DNA of 43,595 nucleotides from Rhodoferax sp. (GCA_030682475.1 JAUXOA010000027.1:1-43595), one strand, 5' to 3'; positions 1 to 10,299 are shown, counted from the first letter of the stretch. Notes: generated by a model from the letters alone, not told the origin. Translations and numbers: made by a program.

Positions 1-28
1 TTTTTTCTTTCCCCCACTCACTCCCCCC

Positions 29-60
29 GCCCTCTCCCGCCCCGCCGGGCGGAAGAGGGC
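29..60. repeat. GC-rich hairpin
   Basis: Arms 29-42 and 47-60 pair at 13 of 14 positions around a 4-base loop. No T-run follows on either strand, so this is not a textbook terminator. It may be a dispersed intergenic repeat or a weak 3' end structure for the ftsZ transcript. Confidence 0.55.
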
Positions 61-180
61 GCCAGAGTTTGGGTTTGGTTTCTGGCAACGCTTCTACAAC
101 GCGAAGGGCGCCACAGCTCCCGCGCGGCAAGACTTCAGGCCAGCGGTCGTAGCAATCTTGACCAGTCTTGCGCATCAGCC

Positions 181-283
181 GCCCAGCGTCTGCGACGGCT
201 GGGCCCGTAACCGGGAACAAAGCCAGGAACAAGGCCGACGTTCGTGAGTTTTGCCCCCTCCCCAGCCGTCGCAGACGCTGGGC
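181..283. repeat. Perfect 23-bp inverted repeat with 57-bp spacer
   Basis: Bases 181-203 are the exact reverse complement of 261-283. Each arm is itself near-palindromic (GCCCAGC ... GCTGGG). The 57-bp spacer carries no gene. The structure could be the ends of a small non-autonomous mobile element or a paired REP unit. Confidence 0.65.
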
Positions 284-404
284 AGCGGGTGTGCCGAACA
301 ATCAAAAACCACCCTACGACCGGCTCCCTGCGATCTTGCCCATCAAAGACAGTCGCGACTGCTCCCTGTAATTCCGTTGTCGGCGCGCGCGGTCAAATGA
401 GACT

Positions 405-438
405 CCCCCTTTCCACCCCGGCGGGGGTGGAAAGGGGG
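405..438. repeat. 15-bp perfect inverted repeat, possible ftsZ transcript end
   Basis: Bases 405-419 (C-rich) are the reverse complement of 424-438 (G-rich) with a 4-base loop. It lies about 60 bases beyond the ftsZ stop codon on the minus strand. There is no T-run at the 3' side, so a role in termination is only a guess. Confidence 0.5.
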
Positions 439-498
439 CTGGGGGGATAGGGGGGGAACAAACCATCTCAAACACCCCACCCAGCAAGCAAAGAAAGA

Positions 499-1749
499 TC
501 AGTCAGCCTGTTTCCGCAAAAACGCCGGAATCTCGAAATCATCCATGCCACCCGAAACCAACGCATCCACCTTGGCCGCCGCCTGGGTCCGGTCGCGGGT
601 ACGCCAGACGCTGGGCATTGCCATGCTGTTGTAATCAGGCTGCTTCAAGCCGGACGGGTTCATGGCCGAGGGCATCGTGCCGTTGACGGGCGTGTTCAGC
701 GTCGGCACGTGAAAGGGTACGTTGTCGGTGCCGGTGCGCAATGTGGTTTGAAGCACCTGTAACTGGGGCTTGGCGCGGCTGGCACCCTGGCGGCTCAGAC
801 CCGTGGCCACCACGGTGACGCGGATCTCGTCCCCCAGGTTGTCGTCGTAGGCGGTACCGTAGATGACATGGGCGTCAGGCGAGGCGTAGGCACGAATCGT
901 GTTCATTGCCAGCTTGGACTCGCTGAGTTTCAAGGAACCCTTGGCGGCGGTGATCAGCACCAGCACGCCCTTGGCACCCGAGAGGTCGATCCCTTCAAGC
1001 AAGGGGCAGGCAACCGCCTGTTCGGCTGCGATGCGCGCACGATCGGGGCCAGCCGCCACAGCGGTGCCCATCATGGCTTTGCCGGGCTCGCCCATCACGG
1101 TGCGCACGTCTTCAAAGTCGACGTTCACATGGCCCGGCACATTGATGATTTCTGCAATACCGCCGACGGCGTTCTTCAGCACATCGTTGGCATGGGCAAA
1201 GGCTTCGTCCTGGCTCATGTCTTCGCCGCCGGGCAAGTCCATGAGCTTCTCGTTGAGCACCACAATCAGCGAATCCACATTGGCTTCGAGTTCGGCCAGG
1301 CCGGCCTCGGCGTTGCTCATGCGGCGACCGCCTTCAAAATCGAAGGGTTTGGTCACCACGCCCACCGTCAGAATGCCCATTTCACGCGCCACGCGGGCAA
1401 TAACCGGCGCCGCACCGGTGCCAGTCCCACCGCCCATACCGGCGGTGATGAACAGCATGTGCGCGCCATCGATGGCCGAGCGGATGTCGTCCACCGCCAG
1501 TTCAGCCGCTTCGCGCGCTTTGTCAGGCTTGCTGCCGGCGCCCAGACCACTGCTGCCGAGCTGAATGGTTCGGTGCGCATCGCTTCGGCTCAGTGCCTGC
1601 GCATCGGTATTGGCGCAGATGAATTCGACGCCCTGCACCGCACAGTCAATCATGTGACCGACCGCGTTGCCGCCACCGCCACCGACGCCAATGACCTTGA
1701 TCTGGGTGCCCTGGTTAAACGTTGCTTCTTCAATCATTTCGATAGGCAT
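499..1749 (-). CDS. ftsZ: Cell division protein FtsZ
   Basis: Tubulin-like GTPase that polymerises into the cytoplasmic Z ring and recruits the divisome. The 416-residue product has the N-terminal nucleotide-binding motif GVGGGGGNAV (about residues 21-30), the tubulin signature GGGTGTGAAP (about 106-115) and the conserved C-terminal peptide ending DDFEIPAFLRKQAD that in the family binds FtsA. I placed the start at 1749 (MPIEMIEE) because AAGGAG at 1761-1756 lies 6 bases upstream. An in-frame ATG at 1770 would put that ribosome site inside the gene. It is the last gene of the dcw cluster, 141 bases after ftsA. That gap is long enough for an ftsZ-proximal promoter, but I cannot point to one. 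Confidence 0.98.
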   Translation of the reverse strand: MPIEMIEEATFNQGTQIKVIGVGGGGGNAVGHMIDCAVQGVEFICANTDAQALSRSDAHRTIQLGSSGLGAGSKPDKAREAAELAVDDIRSAIDGAHMLFITAGMGGGTGTGAAPVIARVAREMGILTVGVVTKPFDFEGGRRMSNAEAGLAELEANVDSLIVVLNEKLMDLPGGEDMSQDEAFAHANDVLKNAVGGIAEIINVPGHVNVDFEDVRTVMGEPGKAMMGTAVAAGPDRARIAAEQAVACPLLEGIDLSGAKGVLVLITAAKGSLKLSESKLAMNTIRAYASPDAHVIYGTAYDDNLGDEIRVTVVATGLSRQGASRAKPQLQVLQTTLRTGTDNVPFHVPTLNTPVNGTMPSAMNPSGLKQPDYNSMAMPSVWRTRDRTQAAAKVDALVSGGMDDFEIPAFLRKQAD

Positions 1750-1890
1750 TTTTTTCTCCTTGAGTTTCAAATAGTTGACAGTTGCCGAAATTGCTGGGGA
1801 TCATTTTTAGTTGCGAAGGCGGTCCCACACATCGCCATTGCCATCGCCAATGGGGGCTTGCGCGCGCCAGCCAGATTCTTGATTTCATGA

Positions 1891-3120
1891 TTAAAAGTTC
1901 CCTACAAACCAGTCTTTGACCTGACCGAAAGCCGTTTTCATAGAGCCATTTTTTTGTGCCACCTTGAAACCGCGCAGGCGGGCCAGCCGGGCTTCCTCGA
2001 GCAATCCCATGACAGTGGCGGCCCGGGGCTGAGCCACCATGTCGGACAGGACGCTTGAATATTTTGGAATACCACGGCGCACCGGTTTGAGAAAGATATC
2101 CTCGCCCAGCTCCACCATGCCGGGCATGATGCAACTGCCGCCGGTGAGCACAATGCCGCTGGAGAGCATTTCCTCAAAACCGGACTCGCGCATGACCTGG
2201 TGCACCAGTGAAAAAATTTCTTCGACGCGCGGCTCGATGACGCCGGCCAGCGCCTGACGGCTGAGCATGCGCGGACCCCGGTCGCCCAGACCGGGGACTT
2301 CAACCTGGGCATCCGGGTCGGCCAGCAACTGCTTGGCATAGCCGCTCTCCACCTTGATCTCTTCGGCGTCCTTGGTCGGCGTGCGCAGCGCCATCGCAAT
2401 GTCACTGGTGATCAGGTCGCCGGCAATCGGAATGACGGCGGTGTGGCGAATGGCGCCATTAGTGAAGATCGCCACATCGGTGGTGCCGGCACCAATGTCG
2501 ACCAGGGCCACGCCCAGTTCACGCTCGTCTTCGGTCAGCACCGACAGGCTGCTGGCGAGCGGGTTGAGCATGAGCTGCTCGACCTCCAGGCCGCAACGAC
2601 GCACACACTTGATGATGTTCTCAGCCGCGCTCTGAGCGCCGGTCACGATGTGCACCATGGCCTCTAGGCGGATGCCGCTCATGCCGATCGGCTCTTTCAC
2701 GTCCTGGCCGTCGATGATGAACTCCTGCGGCTCCACCAGCAGCAGGCGCTGGTCGGTCGAGATGTTGATGGCCTTGGCGGTTTCCACCACTCGCGCCACG
2801 TCGGCAGCGCTCACTTCACGGTCCTTAATAGCCACCATGCCCTTGGAATTGATGCCGCGGATGTGACTGCCAGTGATGCCGGTGTAAACACGGGTAATCT
2901 TGCAGTCGGCCATCAGCTCGGCTTCTCGAAGCGCCTGCTGGATACTTTGCACCGTGGCCTCAATATTCACCACCACACCGCGCTTGATGCCATTGCTGGG
3001 CGCCACGCCCAGCCCGGCGAGCTTGAGCTCACCGTTGGGCAGCACCTCGGCCACCACCACCATCACCTTGGCGGTGCCAATGTCCAGCCCTACGACCAGA
3101 TCTTTGTATTCTTTCGCCAT
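1891..3120 (-). CDS. ftsA: Cell division protein FtsA
   Basis: Actin-fold ATPase that tethers FtsZ to the inner membrane. The N-terminus KDLVVGLDIGTAKV is the phosphate-1 loop, followed by the FtsA-specific 1C domain (SHIRGINSKGMVAIKDREVS), the second phosphate/adenosine motifs VDIGAGTTDVAIF and VLTGGSCIMPG, and a C-terminal basic/aromatic tail (KTAFGQVKDWFVGNF) that fits the membrane-targeting amphipathic helix. Start 3120 (MAKEYKDL) has AGGTGA at 3130-3125. A longer in-frame start at 3171 would overlap nothing and lacks conservation. The 409-residue length is typical. It follows ftsQ by 34 bases. Confidence 0.97.
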   Translation of the reverse strand: MAKEYKDLVVGLDIGTAKVMVVVAEVLPNGELKLAGLGVAPSNGIKRGVVVNIEATVQSIQQALREAELMADCKITRVYTGITGSHIRGINSKGMVAIKDREVSAADVARVVETAKAINISTDQRLLLVEPQEFIIDGQDVKEPIGMSGIRLEAMVHIVTGAQSAAENIIKCVRRCGLEVEQLMLNPLASSLSVLTEDERELGVALVDIGAGTTDVAIFTNGAIRHTAVIPIAGDLITSDIAMALRTPTKDAEEIKVESGYAKQLLADPDAQVEVPGLGDRGPRMLSRQALAGVIEPRVEEIFSLVHQVMRESGFEEMLSSGIVLTGGSCIMPGMVELGEDIFLKPVRRGIPKYSSVLSDMVAQPRAATVMGLLEEARLARLRGFKVAQKNGSMKTAFGQVKDWFVGNF

Positions 3121-3154
3121 ATGTTCACCTGTTGGTTTTGTTTGCGCTATTTCG

Positions 3155-3940
3155 CTACTTTTTCTGCCCACCCGTCGCCAGCGTGCTCACGCCCCGCAGT
3201 CGGATGGCATAACCGTCTTGATGCCGTAAATCTGCCGTTTCCAGGGCCTCCGGCTTGCGTCCATAGCGCGATGTCACCTGGGTCAGCGTCTTGAGGAATC
3301 GGTGCGTGCGGGCCAGCACTTCAGCCATTGAGCCACCCCCGAGCACCAGCACGGCGCCGGTGTCGAGCCGCGCGCGCCAGCCACCCTGGCCGGTCAACTC
3401 GATCTGCTCAAGCGTCAGGTCCATGGGCTCGAACAGCGGCTGCAAGGTTTGGTACATGGCCAGCACCGTCGCGGCCTGGCCCTCAGGGCCATGCAAACGG
3501 GGCAAGTCCTCTTGCTCCACCTCGCCCACGTTGGCTTCAAACACTTCGCCAAAACTGTTGACCAACCTGGATTCGCGCTCCACCCCCCAGTAGGCCACCG
3601 CCTTGTGCTCCTGTAGCAGCACCTTGAGGCGATTGGGGAACTCGCGCCGCACCAGCGCCTGACGCACCCAGGGCACCGACTCAAAGGCGAGCCGGGCACG
3701 GGTGAGGTCGAGCGTGAAAAACGTGCGGCTCAGACGCGGCGCCACATTGGCGCGCAGGGTCACCGCGTTGTTATGCGTCACCTCGCCGCTCACTTCGATG
3801 GCGCGGATGGCAAACACCGGATGCCGCGCGGCCCAGCCCACCAGCGCGCCCACAACCATCAGCGCAAACGCCACGAACAGGAGGGAAGCCGTGATGTTCA
3901 TGAGTTTCACATCGAAGGGCGTGGACAGCTTGTCTGTCAT
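3155..3940 (-). CDS. ftsQ: Cell division protein FtsQ
   Basis: Bitopic inner-membrane protein of the FtsQLB complex that links early and late divisome proteins. The 261-residue sequence shows a short cytoplasmic N-terminus, one membrane segment at about residues 14-36, a POTRA domain starting at [10 protein letters not shown] (about 43-112), and the beta domain that follows ([13 protein letters not shown]). The ATG overlaps the ddl stop codon in an ATGA (3940-3937), so translation is likely coupled. Divergent in sequence, as usual for FtsQ, but position and domains are decisive. Confidence 0.95.
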   Translation of the reverse strand: MTDKLSTPFDVKLMNITASLLFVAFALMVVGALVGWAARHPVFAIRAIEVSGEVTHNNAVTLRANVAPRLSRTFFTLDLTRARLAFESVPWVRQALVRREFPNRLKVLLQEHKAVAYWGVERESRLVNSFGEVFEANVGEVEQEDLPRLHGPEGQAATVLAMYQTLQPLFEPMDLTLEQIELTGQGGWRARLDTGAVLVLGGGSMAEVLARTHRFLKTLTQVTSRYGRKPEALETADLRHQDGYAIRLRGVSTLATGGQKK

Positions 3941-4956
3941 GTCGCCCCCTTGACCGGGCCGTCTGCGTCAGCCATCCCATAGTCCAGGGCGGCCTGCTGC
4001 AAGACCAGAGCGCACAGCGCCGGGTAGCTGATGCCCGCCGCCTTGGCTGCCATCGGCACCAGCGAATGCCCGGTCATGCCAGGCGAGGTGTTGATCTCCA
4101 GCAGATAGGGTTGGCGTGTGCGGGCGTCAACCATCACATCGGCGCGGGCCCAGCCACGACAACCCAGCACTTGGTAGGCCTTGAGCACCAGCTCTTGAAT
4201 ATGGGTTTCTTCGCCCTCTGGCAAACCACAGGGCACCAGGTACTGGGTGGTGTTGGTGAAATACTTGTTCTGGTAGTCGTAGTTGCCCTCAAGCGCCACG
4301 ATACGGATCAGCGGCAGGGCGCGGGCGGACGCACCCGAGCCCAGCACCGCAATCGTCACCTCATCGCCGCTGATGAACTGTTCGCACAGCACCATGGCGT
4401 CATGCCGGGCCGCCAGCGCATAGGCGCCGTCGCACTGGTCCAAAGTGGTGACCTTGGTCAGACCAATGGTGGAACCTTCCCGGTCGGGCTTCACGATCAT
4501 GGGGCTGCCCAGCCCGGCCAAGGCCAGTCGGGTAGCGGTCGCACTGTCCACCTGCTGCCACGCCGGGGTCGGCAAACCTTCCGAGCGCCAGATGCGTTTG
4601 GTCATGACCTTGTCAATGGCCATGGCAGACGCCATGACGCCCGAGCCGGTGTAGGGAATGCCCAACAACTCGAGCGCACCCTGCACCGTGCCATCTTCAC
4701 CAAAGCGGCCATGCAAGGCAATGAAGCAGCGCGAAAACCCGGCGCGTTTGAGCTCGCCAAGATCACGCTCGGCTGGATCGAAGGCATGGGCATCGACCCC
4801 TTGCGAGATCAATGCCTGCAGCACACCCTGCCCTGACATCAGGGAGATTTCCCGCTCGGCCGAGGCGCCACCCATCAAGACCGCGACCTTGCCCAAATCG
4901 ATCCGTTCGGGCTGAGGGCGAGCGGAGATGAACGGCTGGCTGTCAGCGGTGCTCAT
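3937..4956 (-). CDS. ddl: D-alanine--D-alanine ligase
   Basis: ATP-grasp ligase joining two D-Ala residues for addition to UDP-MurNAc-tripeptide by MurF. The 339-residue product begins with a 20-residue variable leader, then [17 protein letters not shown], the N-terminal Ddl motif. Later motifs include [17 protein letters not shown] (ATP grip), ARADVMVD and [16 protein letters not shown] (Mg and D-Ala binding). The dcw-cluster copy corresponds to E. coli DdlB. It overlaps murC upstream and ftsQ downstream by ATGA on each side. Confidence 0.97.
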   Translation of the reverse strand: MSTADSQPFISARPQPERIDLGKVAVLMGGASAEREISLMSGQGVLQALISQGVDAHAFDPAERDLGELKRAGFSRCFIALHGRFGEDGTVQGALELLGIPYTGSGVMASAMAIDKVMTKRIWRSEGLPTPAWQQVDSATATRLALAGLGSPMIVKPDREGSTIGLTKVTTLDQCDGAYALAARHDAMVLCEQFISGDEVTIAVLGSGASARALPLIRIVALEGNYDYQNKYFTNTTQYLVPCGLPEGEETHIQELVLKAYQVLGCRGWARADVMVDARTRQPYLLEINTSPGMTGHSLVPMAAKAAGISYPALCALVLQQAALDYGMADADGPVKGAT

Positions 4957-6356
4957 GCGACACCCCCCAGTTCAACCACTTTTGCTGGCACGGCGCCGAT
5001 GGAGCCAGCCCCCATGCACAACACCACATCGCCGGCGCGCGCGTTCTCAATAATGGCCTGCGCCATATCGGCGATGTCGTCCACAAAGACGGGTTCGATG
5101 CGGCCTGCCACGCGCAGCGCACGCGTCAGGCTGCGGCCATCGGCGGCGATGATCGGCGCCTCACCGGCGCCGTACACCTCGGCCAGCAACACCGCGTCGG
5201 CCAGCGCAATGACCTTGATGAAATCCTCGAAACAGTCGCGGGTGCGGGTGTAGCGGTGCGGCTGGAACGCCAACACCAGACGCCGATCCGGAAAAGCGCC
5301 GCGCGCGGCCGCCAGCGTGGCCGCCATTTCAACCGGGTGGTGGCCGTAGTCGTCGACCAGCGTGAAAACACCGCCATCGCGCGCGACCACCTCGCCGTAG
5401 TGCTGGAAGCGTCGACCCACGCCTTTGAAGCCGGCCAGTGCCCGCAAGACGGCGGCGTCGGGCACATTGAGCTCCACCGCCACCGCAATCGCCGCCAAGG
5501 CATTGAGCACGTTGTGGCGGCCCGGCAGGTTCAGCACCACCGCCAGGTCCGGCAACACCAGGCCATTGCGGCGCTGCACCGTGAAGTGCATTTGCCCGGC
5601 CACCGCGCGCACGTCCACCGCCCGCACCTCGGCGCCTTCGTCAAAACCGTAGCTGGTGATCGGGCAGGTGACCTGCGGCACGATCTCAAGCACAGCGGCG
5701 TCGTCGGTGCACAAAATGGCCGTGCCGTAAAAAGGCATGCGGTGCAGGAAATCAACGAATGCTTGCTTGAGACGGCCAAAGTCGTGGCCGTAGGTTTCCA
5801 TGTGGTCGGCATCGATATTGGTCACCACCGCCATCACCGGCATCAGGTTCAGGAACGAGGCATCCGACTCGTCGGCCTCCACCACGATGTAGTCACCCTG
5901 CCCGAGCCGGGCATTGACCCCGGCGCTGATGAGTCGCCCGCCAATCACAAACGTAGGGTCCAGTCCGGCCTCGGCCAAGACACTGGCAACCAGGCTGGTG
6001 GTGGTGGTCTTGCCATGGGTGCCGGCAATGGCAATGCCCTGCTTGAGCCGCATCAGCTCGGCCAGCATCAGGGCGCGCGGCACCACCGGGATGCGCTTCT
6101 CGCGGGCGGCCAGCACTTCGGGGTTGTCGGCTTGCACGGCAGTCGATGTGACCACCGCGTCTGCGCCGTCCACATTGGCGGCCGTGTGGCCAACACAGGT
6201 CTGGATGCCCAGGTCTGAGAGCCGCTTCAAAGTGGCGCTGTCATTGAGGTCCGAGCCGGAAATGATATAGCCCAGGTTGAACAGCACTTCGGCGATGCCC
6301 GACATGCCAGAGCCACCGATGCCCACGAAGTGAATGTGACGTACCGCATGTTTCAT
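4953..6356 (-). CDS. murC: UDP-N-acetylmuramate--L-alanine ligase MurC
   Basis: Cytoplasmic ATP-dependent ligase adding L-Ala to UDP-MurNAc, the first of the four Mur ligases. The 467-residue protein shows the N-terminal Rossmann motif [17 protein letters not shown], the central Walker-type loop [12 protein letters not shown], the substrate/Mg motif [14 protein letters not shown], the [11 protein letters not shown] histidine segment and DDYGHHPVE in the C-terminal domain. The ATG at 6356 overlaps the murG stop codon (ATGA). Confidence 0.98.
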   Translation of the reverse strand: MKHAVRHIHFVGIGGSGMSGIAEVLFNLGYIISGSDLNDSATLKRLSDLGIQTCVGHTAANVDGADAVVTSTAVQADNPEVLAAREKRIPVVPRALMLAELMRLKQGIAIAGTHGKTTTTSLVASVLAEAGLDPTFVIGGRLISAGVNARLGQGDYIVVEADESDASFLNLMPVMAVVTNIDADHMETYGHDFGRLKQAFVDFLHRMPFYGTAILCTDDAAVLEIVPQVTCPITSYGFDEGAEVRAVDVRAVAGQMHFTVQRRNGLVLPDLAVVLNLPGRHNVLNALAAIAVAVELNVPDAAVLRALAGFKGVGRRFQHYGEVVARDGGVFTLVDDYGHHPVEMAATLAAARGAFPDRRLVLAFQPHRYTRTRDCFEDFIKVIALADAVLLAEVYGAGEAPIIAADGRSLTRALRVAGRIEPVFVDDIADMAQAIIENARAGDVVLCMGAGSIGAVPAKVVELGGVA

Positions 6357-7444
6357 GGGCTCAACTCCTCACAGGCGGCCACGAGCTTCGCGGTCGCGTC
6401 TATCTTTTCCAGATTTTTGGCCTGCAACGCGTATGCCAGCAGCGTTTTTCGCTCTGTTTTCTGTAGCATGCCGGTCAAGCGTTCGGGCGTCAACTCATGC
6501 TGGGGCAGTAGCCAGCCCGCTCCCTGGTCGACCAAAAACCTGGCATTGCGGGTCTGGTGATCGTCCACGGCAAACGGAAACGGCACGAACAGCGCCGCCG
6601 CACCCACGGCAGCAATCTCGGTCACGGTGCTGGCACCGGCGCGGCACAGCACCAGATCGGCGTCGGCAAAGGCCTGCGCGGTGTCGTCAATAAAGGGCGT
6701 GAGTTGCGCCTGCACGCCGGCGCTGGCGTAGTTGGCGCGCAGGGCGTCTATTTGCTGGGTGCCACTTTGGTGGATGACCAGCGGGCGCTCATTCAGCGGC
6801 AGCAGGGCCAGCGCACGCGGCACGATGTCGTTCAAGGCCCGTGCGCCCAGGCTGCCCCCCAGCACCAGCAGACGCAAAGGCCCGCTGCGTCCGGCAAAAC
6901 GGGTGGCCGGATCGGGGCCACCAATGAAGGCCGGGCGCAAGGGGTTTCCGACCCAGATCCCTTTTTGGATGACGCCTGGAAAAGCAGTGAAGACGCGCGC
7001 CGCCACCTTGGCCAGCAGCTTGTTGGCCAGGCCCGCCACCGAGTTTTGTTCATGCAGCACCAGCGGTTTTCCCATCAGGACACTCATCATGCCGGCCGGA
7101 AACGTGATGTAGCCACCCAATCCCAGCACCACATCGGGCTGGACACGGCGCAGCACCTGAGCGCTTTGCCAGCAAGCGCGCAACAGGCGCCAGGGCAATA
7201 TGGCAAGAGTGGAGAGCCCTTTGCCGCGCACGCCCGAAAAATCAATCGATTCAAACGGGATGCCCTGAGGCGGCACCAGCCGGCTCTCCATGCTCGGCTG
7301 CGCGGCACTGCCCACCCCGCCCAGCCAGTGCACGCGCCAGCCGCGCTCGCGCAAAGCCTGCGCCACGGCCAGACCCGGAAAGATATGACCCCCAGTGCCA
7401 CCGGCCATCACGAGTGCGCACTTGCTGATTGATGCTGTGCTCAT
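6353..7444 (-). CDS. murG: UDP-N-acetylglucosamine--lipid I GlcNAc transferase MurG
   Basis: Peripheral inner-membrane GT28 glycosyltransferase converting lipid I to lipid II. Seen motifs: [17 protein letters not shown] (N-terminal G loop), [24 protein letters not shown], and in the C-terminal donor domain [15 protein letters not shown] and [15 protein letters not shown] chose the start at 7444 (MSTASISK) because GGAGG lies 6 bases upstream, and because it overlaps a TGA in ATGA with the small bridging frame 7441-7530. In-frame alternatives at 7501 and 7468 would add non-conserved residues. Product is 363 residues, typical for the family. Confidence 0.96.
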   Translation of the reverse strand: MSTASISKCALVMAGGTGGHIFPGLAVAQALRERGWRVHWLGGVGSAAQPSMESRLVPPQGIPFESIDFSGVRGKGLSTLAILPWRLLRACWQSAQVLRRVQPDVVLGLGGYITFPAGMMSVLMGKPLVLHEQNSVAGLANKLLAKVAARVFTAFPGVIQKGIWVGNPLRPAFIGGPDPATRFAGRSGPLRLLVLGGSLGARALNDIVPRALALLPLNERPLVIHQSGTQQIDALRANYASAGVQAQLTPFIDDTAQAFADADLVLCRAGASTVTEIAAVGAAALFVPFPFAVDDHQTRNARFLVDQGAGWLLPQHELTPERLTGMLQKTERKTLLAYALQAKNLEKIDATAKLVAACEELSP

Positions 7445-7530
7445 AGCCGCCCTCCGTGCATTAACCATGTCGCTTGACGCGCCATGATGCGCTGCACGCA
7501 TAGCCAGTTTTGATGAAACAGGCTACTCAT
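7441..7530 (-). CDS. 29-residue bridging frame between ftsW and murG
   Basis: The frame starts at an ATG overlapping the ftsW TGA (ATGA at 7530-7527) and stops at a TGA overlapping the murG ATG (ATGA at 7444-7441). Its last codons (LMHGGRL-stop) repeat the end of ftsW (LMHGGRV-stop), so the frame seems to come from a short duplication of the ftsW end including its GGAGGGCGG ribosome site. No known function. The likely role, if translated, is to pass ribosomes from ftsW to murG. It may equally be a passive by-product of the duplication. Confidence 0.4.
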   Translation of the reverse strand: MSSLFHQNWLCVQRIMARQATWLMHGGRL

Positions 7531-7560
7531 ACCCGCCCTCCGTGCATGAGTAGCCTGTTT
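7516..7560. repeat. Perfect 15-bp inverted repeat spanning the ftsW stop codon
   Basis: Bases 7516-7530 and 7546-7560 are exact reverse complements, with a 15-base loop that contains the GGAGGGCGG ribosome-site region on the minus strand. In mRNA the loop would expose this site while the stem holds the ftsW stop and the start of the bridging frame. Confidence 0.7.
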
Positions 7561-8783
7561 TCGTAGTCAATGCGCAGCACCACGGCAATGGCCACCAGGT
7601 TGACCAGAATGGCGGAGCCACCGTAGCTCATCAGCGGCAAAGTCAGGCCCTTGGTGGGCAAGGCGCCCAGGTTCACCCCCATGTTGATGAAGGCCTGGAA
7701 ACCGATCCAGATGCCCACCCCCTGCGCTACCAGTCCGGCAAAGACCCGGTCCAGCGCAATCGCCTGACGACCAATCTGCATCATGCGACGGGTCAACCAG
7801 ATGAACAGGCCGATGACGCAGAGGATGCCCACCAGTCCGAACTCTTCACCGATCACGGCCAGCAGAAAATCGGTGTGGGCCTCAGGCAACCAGTGCAGTT
7901 TCTCCACGCTGCCGCCCAGCCCGACGCCAAAGATCTCACCGCGCCCAATGGCGATCAGGGAATGGGTGAGCTGATAGCCTTTGGCCAGTACGTTCTTCTC
8001 GCTCCAGGGGTCGAGGTAAGCAAAAATGCGTTCGCGCCGATAGTCACTCAAGGCAATCATCAGTCCAAAGACCAGCAGCAGCACGGTGGCAATCAGAAAG
8101 AACATGCGGGCGTTGACGCCGCCCAGAAACAGGATGCCCATGGCGATCACGGCGATCACCATGAAGGCGCCCATATCGGGCTCGGCCAGCAGCAGCAAAC
8201 CGACCAGACCCACGGCGGCAACCATCGGCAACACAGCCCGGAAAAAGCGCTCTTTGAGCTCCATCTTGCGCACCATGAAATTCGCCACGTAAAGCAGCAC
8301 GGCGAACTTGGCCAGCTCAGACGGCTGGAAACTAAAAGGCCCCAGTGAAATCCAGCGGCGCGAGCCATTAACAAGTTTGCCGACATACGGAATCAGTACC
8401 GCAGCCAGCAGAATCAGGGCCCCCACAAACAGCCACGGTGCCGCCTTTTCCCAGGTCGCCACCGGAACCTGAAAAGCCAGCAGACCCACTACAAACGCAA
8501 TCGCCAGCCACATCACATGACGGGTCAGGAAATAGGTGGGGGTGTACTTGGCGAACCTCGGGTTGTCCGGCATCGCGATCGACGCCGAGTAGACCATCAC
8601 CAGCCCCCAGGCGAGCAACGTCACCGTAACCCAGACCAGCGTCTGGTCATACCCCATCACCCGCGTCGGCGCACTGCCGGTGGCGGCACGGCGCGTCGCC
8701 CCCAGTCGCACCGGCAGGACATCGCCCGCCGGGCATCCCAGGCTGCCGAACCAGCCGGAAAAACGTGCGCCAAGGGAACTCAC
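7527..8783 (-). CDS. ftsW: Lipid II polymerase FtsW (SEDS family)
   Basis: Polytopic inner-membrane glycosyltransferase that polymerises septal peptidoglycan with FtsI. After a 40-residue basic/hydrophilic N-terminus there are about ten membrane segments. SEDS hallmarks include [33 protein letters not shown], and [19 protein letters not shown] followed by [18 protein letters not shown], then [14 protein letters not shown] near the C-terminus. The start is GTG at 8783, overlapping the murD stop (GTGA). A later ATG (MGYDQ, residue 43) is possible. The 418-residue length is typical for the longer betaproteobacterial FtsW. Confidence 0.97.
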   Translation of the reverse strand: MSSLGARFSGWFGSLGCPAGDVLPVRLGATRRAATGSAPTRVMGYDQTLVWVTVTLLAWGLVMVYSASIAMPDNPRFAKYTPTYFLTRHVMWLAIAFVVGLLAFQVPVATWEKAAPWLFVGALILLAAVLIPYVGKLVNGSRRWISLGPFSFQPSELAKFAVLLYVANFMVRKMELKERFFRAVLPMVAAVGLVGLLLLAEPDMGAFMVIAVIAMGILFLGGVNARMFFLIATVLLLVFGLMIALSDYRRERIFAYLDPWSEKNVLAKGYQLTHSLIAIGRGEIFGVGLGGSVEKLHWLPEAHTDFLLAVIGEEFGLVGILCVIGLFIWLTRRMMQIGRQAIALDRVFAGLVAQGVGIWIGFQAFINMGVNLGALPTKGLTLPLMSYGGSAILVNLVAIAVVLRIDYENRLLMHGGRV

Positions 8784-10297
8784 AGGGCGCCCTCCAGGGG
8801 GACACCGGACGCACTGGCTAGTTCGCTCACCGCCGCAACAAACACCCGGGCGCGGTGCTGGTAGTTGTCAAACATGTCAAAGCTGGCGCAGGCCGGCGAC
8901 ATCAGCACGGCGTCCCCGGTATGGGCCAGCCGCCTGGCCTGCGCCACCGCCTGCGCCATGGACCTGGCGTCAACCAGCGTGACACCGGCGGACGCCAGCG
9001 CAGCTCGAATCTGTGGCGCGTCACGACCGATCAGCACCACGGCGCGCGCATAGCGGGACACCGGCTCGACCAGCGGCGAGAAGTCCTGCCCCTTGCCCTC
9101 GCCGCCCATGATGGCGACGACCTTGCGATCGGCACCCAGGCCGCACAGCGCGGCCACGGTAGCACCGACATTGGTACCCTTGCTGTCGTCAAAAAATTCC
9201 ACTCCATTGAGGATGCCGATGGATTCCACCCGGTGCGGTTCGCCGCGGTATTCGCGCAGGCCGTAGAGCATCGGACCGAGAGCACAGTCCGCTGCGCAGG
9301 CCAGCGCCAGCGCCGCCAGCGCATTGACCGCGTTATGCCGCCCCCGGATGCGCAAGGCGTCAGCAGGCATCAGACGCTGAATGTGAACGTCTTCTGTAGC
9401 CTCATTGCGTTTGCGCCGGGTCTCGTCGGCTTCCAGCGCGCGCACCAGCCACACCATGCCGTTGACCTGCTCAAGGCCAAAGTCACCAGGGCGCTGCGGC
9501 ATGTCAGCGCCGAACGTCACAAAAGGTCGCTGCACAGGCCGCTGTAGCTTCGCCCTTACCGGTTCCGGCAGCATCGCCATGACGAGTGGGTCTTCGCGGT
9601 TGAGTAGCATCAGACCCTGCTGACCAAAAATATTAGCCTTGGCGCTGGTATACGCTGCCATGCTGCCGTGCCAATCGAGGTGGTCCTGCGTGATGTTGAG
9701 CACCGTGGCGGCGCTGGGCTCGAACGCTTTTTCACCATCGAGCTGAAAGCTCGACAACTCGATGACCCAAACCTCGGGCAACGCATCGGCGTCCAGCCGC
9801 GCCGCCAGTGTGTCGAGCAGGGTTGGGCCGATATTGCCCGCCACCGCCACCGTTTTGCCAGCACGGCTGACCAGTTGCCCGGTGAGTGAGGTGACCGTGG
9901 TTTTGCCGTTGGTGCCGGTCACGGCCAGCACCTTGGGCGCATAGCCACGCTCGACCTTTAAGCTAGCCAGCGCCTGGGAAAACAGGCACAATTCGCCGGC
10001 AACCAACAAACCCAAAGTGTGAGCCGCTCCTGAAACTACAGCAACTTCGACAGGCATCAAGCCCGGGCTCTTGAACACGGCACGCACGTCCGTACCTTCG
10101 AGCAGCGCAGCATCGAATGCCCCGCTGACAAAACGGGCGCCCGGCACGTCGCGTTGCAGGGCTTCCAACTGCGGCGGCGCGCTGCGGGTATCTGCCACCG
10201 TCACCTGCGCTTGTAAGCGCGTGCACCAACGCGCCATCGCCAGGCCGGACGTACCCAGGCCCAGAATGAGAACGTGTTGGTCTTTGAGAAAATCCAC
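8780..10297 (-). CDS. murD: UDP-N-acetylmuramoylalanine--D-glutamate ligase MurD
   Basis: Adds D-Glu to UDP-MurNAc-L-Ala in the cytoplasm. Motifs: [17 protein letters not shown] (N-terminal UMP-binding loop), [13 protein letters not shown] (P-loop), [24 protein letters not shown], and [16 protein letters not shown], with the C-terminal [16 protein letters not shown] typical of MurD. I favour the GTG at 10297, two bases after the mraY stop and preceded by GAGGT. A GTG at 10336 inside mraY would add 13 residues (518 in all). The 505-residue form is somewhat longer than E. coli MurD because of an insertion of about 30 residues near [13 protein letters not shown]. Confidence 0.95.
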   Translation of the reverse strand: MDFLKDQHVLILGLGTSGLAMARWCTRLQAQVTVADTRSAPPQLEALQRDVPGARFVSGAFDAALLEGTDVRAVFKSPGLMPVEVAVVSGAAHTLGLLVAGELCLFSQALASLKVERGYAPKVLAVTGTNGKTTVTSLTGQLVSRAGKTVAVAGNIGPTLLDTLAARLDADALPEVWVIELSSFQLDGEKAFEPSAATVLNITQDHLDWHGSMAAYTSAKANIFGQQGLMLLNREDPLVMAMLPEPVRAKLQRPVQRPFVTFGADMPQRPGDFGLEQVNGMVWLVRALEADETRRKRNEATEDVHIQRLMPADALRIRGRHNAVNALAALALACAADCALGPMLYGLREYRGEPHRVESIGILNGVEFFDDSKGTNVGATVAALCGLGADRKVVAIMGGEGKGQDFSPLVEPVSRYARAVVLIGRDAPQIRAALASAGVTLVDARSMAQAVAQARRLAHTGDAVLMSPACASFDMFDNYQHRARVFVAAVSELASASGVPLEGAL

Positions 10298-10299
10298 GG

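Larger units (their letters stand above)
1..498. other. Non-coding region downstream of ftsZ, rich in inverted repeats
   Basis: No convincing gene is visible between the left edge and the ftsZ stop codon. The stretch is strongly C- or G-rich in blocks and holds three separate inverted repeats, listed individually. The short open frames here are low-complexity and run through those repeats. The next gene after ftsZ in many betaproteobacterial dcw clusters is lpxC, which is not present within these 498 bases. Confidence 0.6.

Noticed and set aside
405-438. Rho-independent terminator for ftsZ
   Set aside because: The hairpin is strong but no T-run follows on the minus strand, so it is listed only as an inverted repeat.
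1730-1888. 52-residue minus-strand frame filling the ftsA-ftsZ gap, as a possible third bridging frame
   Set aside because: It overlaps ftsZ out of frame by 20 bases, lacks the ATGA overlaps seen at the other two gaps and has no ribosome site. ftsZ has its own strong one.
868-1890. Long plus-strand open frame antisense to ftsZ (340 codons), and similar long antisense frames across the dcw genes (for example 4066-4836, 5256-6218, 6557-7432)
   Set aside because: They mirror strongly conserved genes, have His/Arg/Gly-rich composition typical of GC-rich shadow frames, and show no domain or ribosome site.
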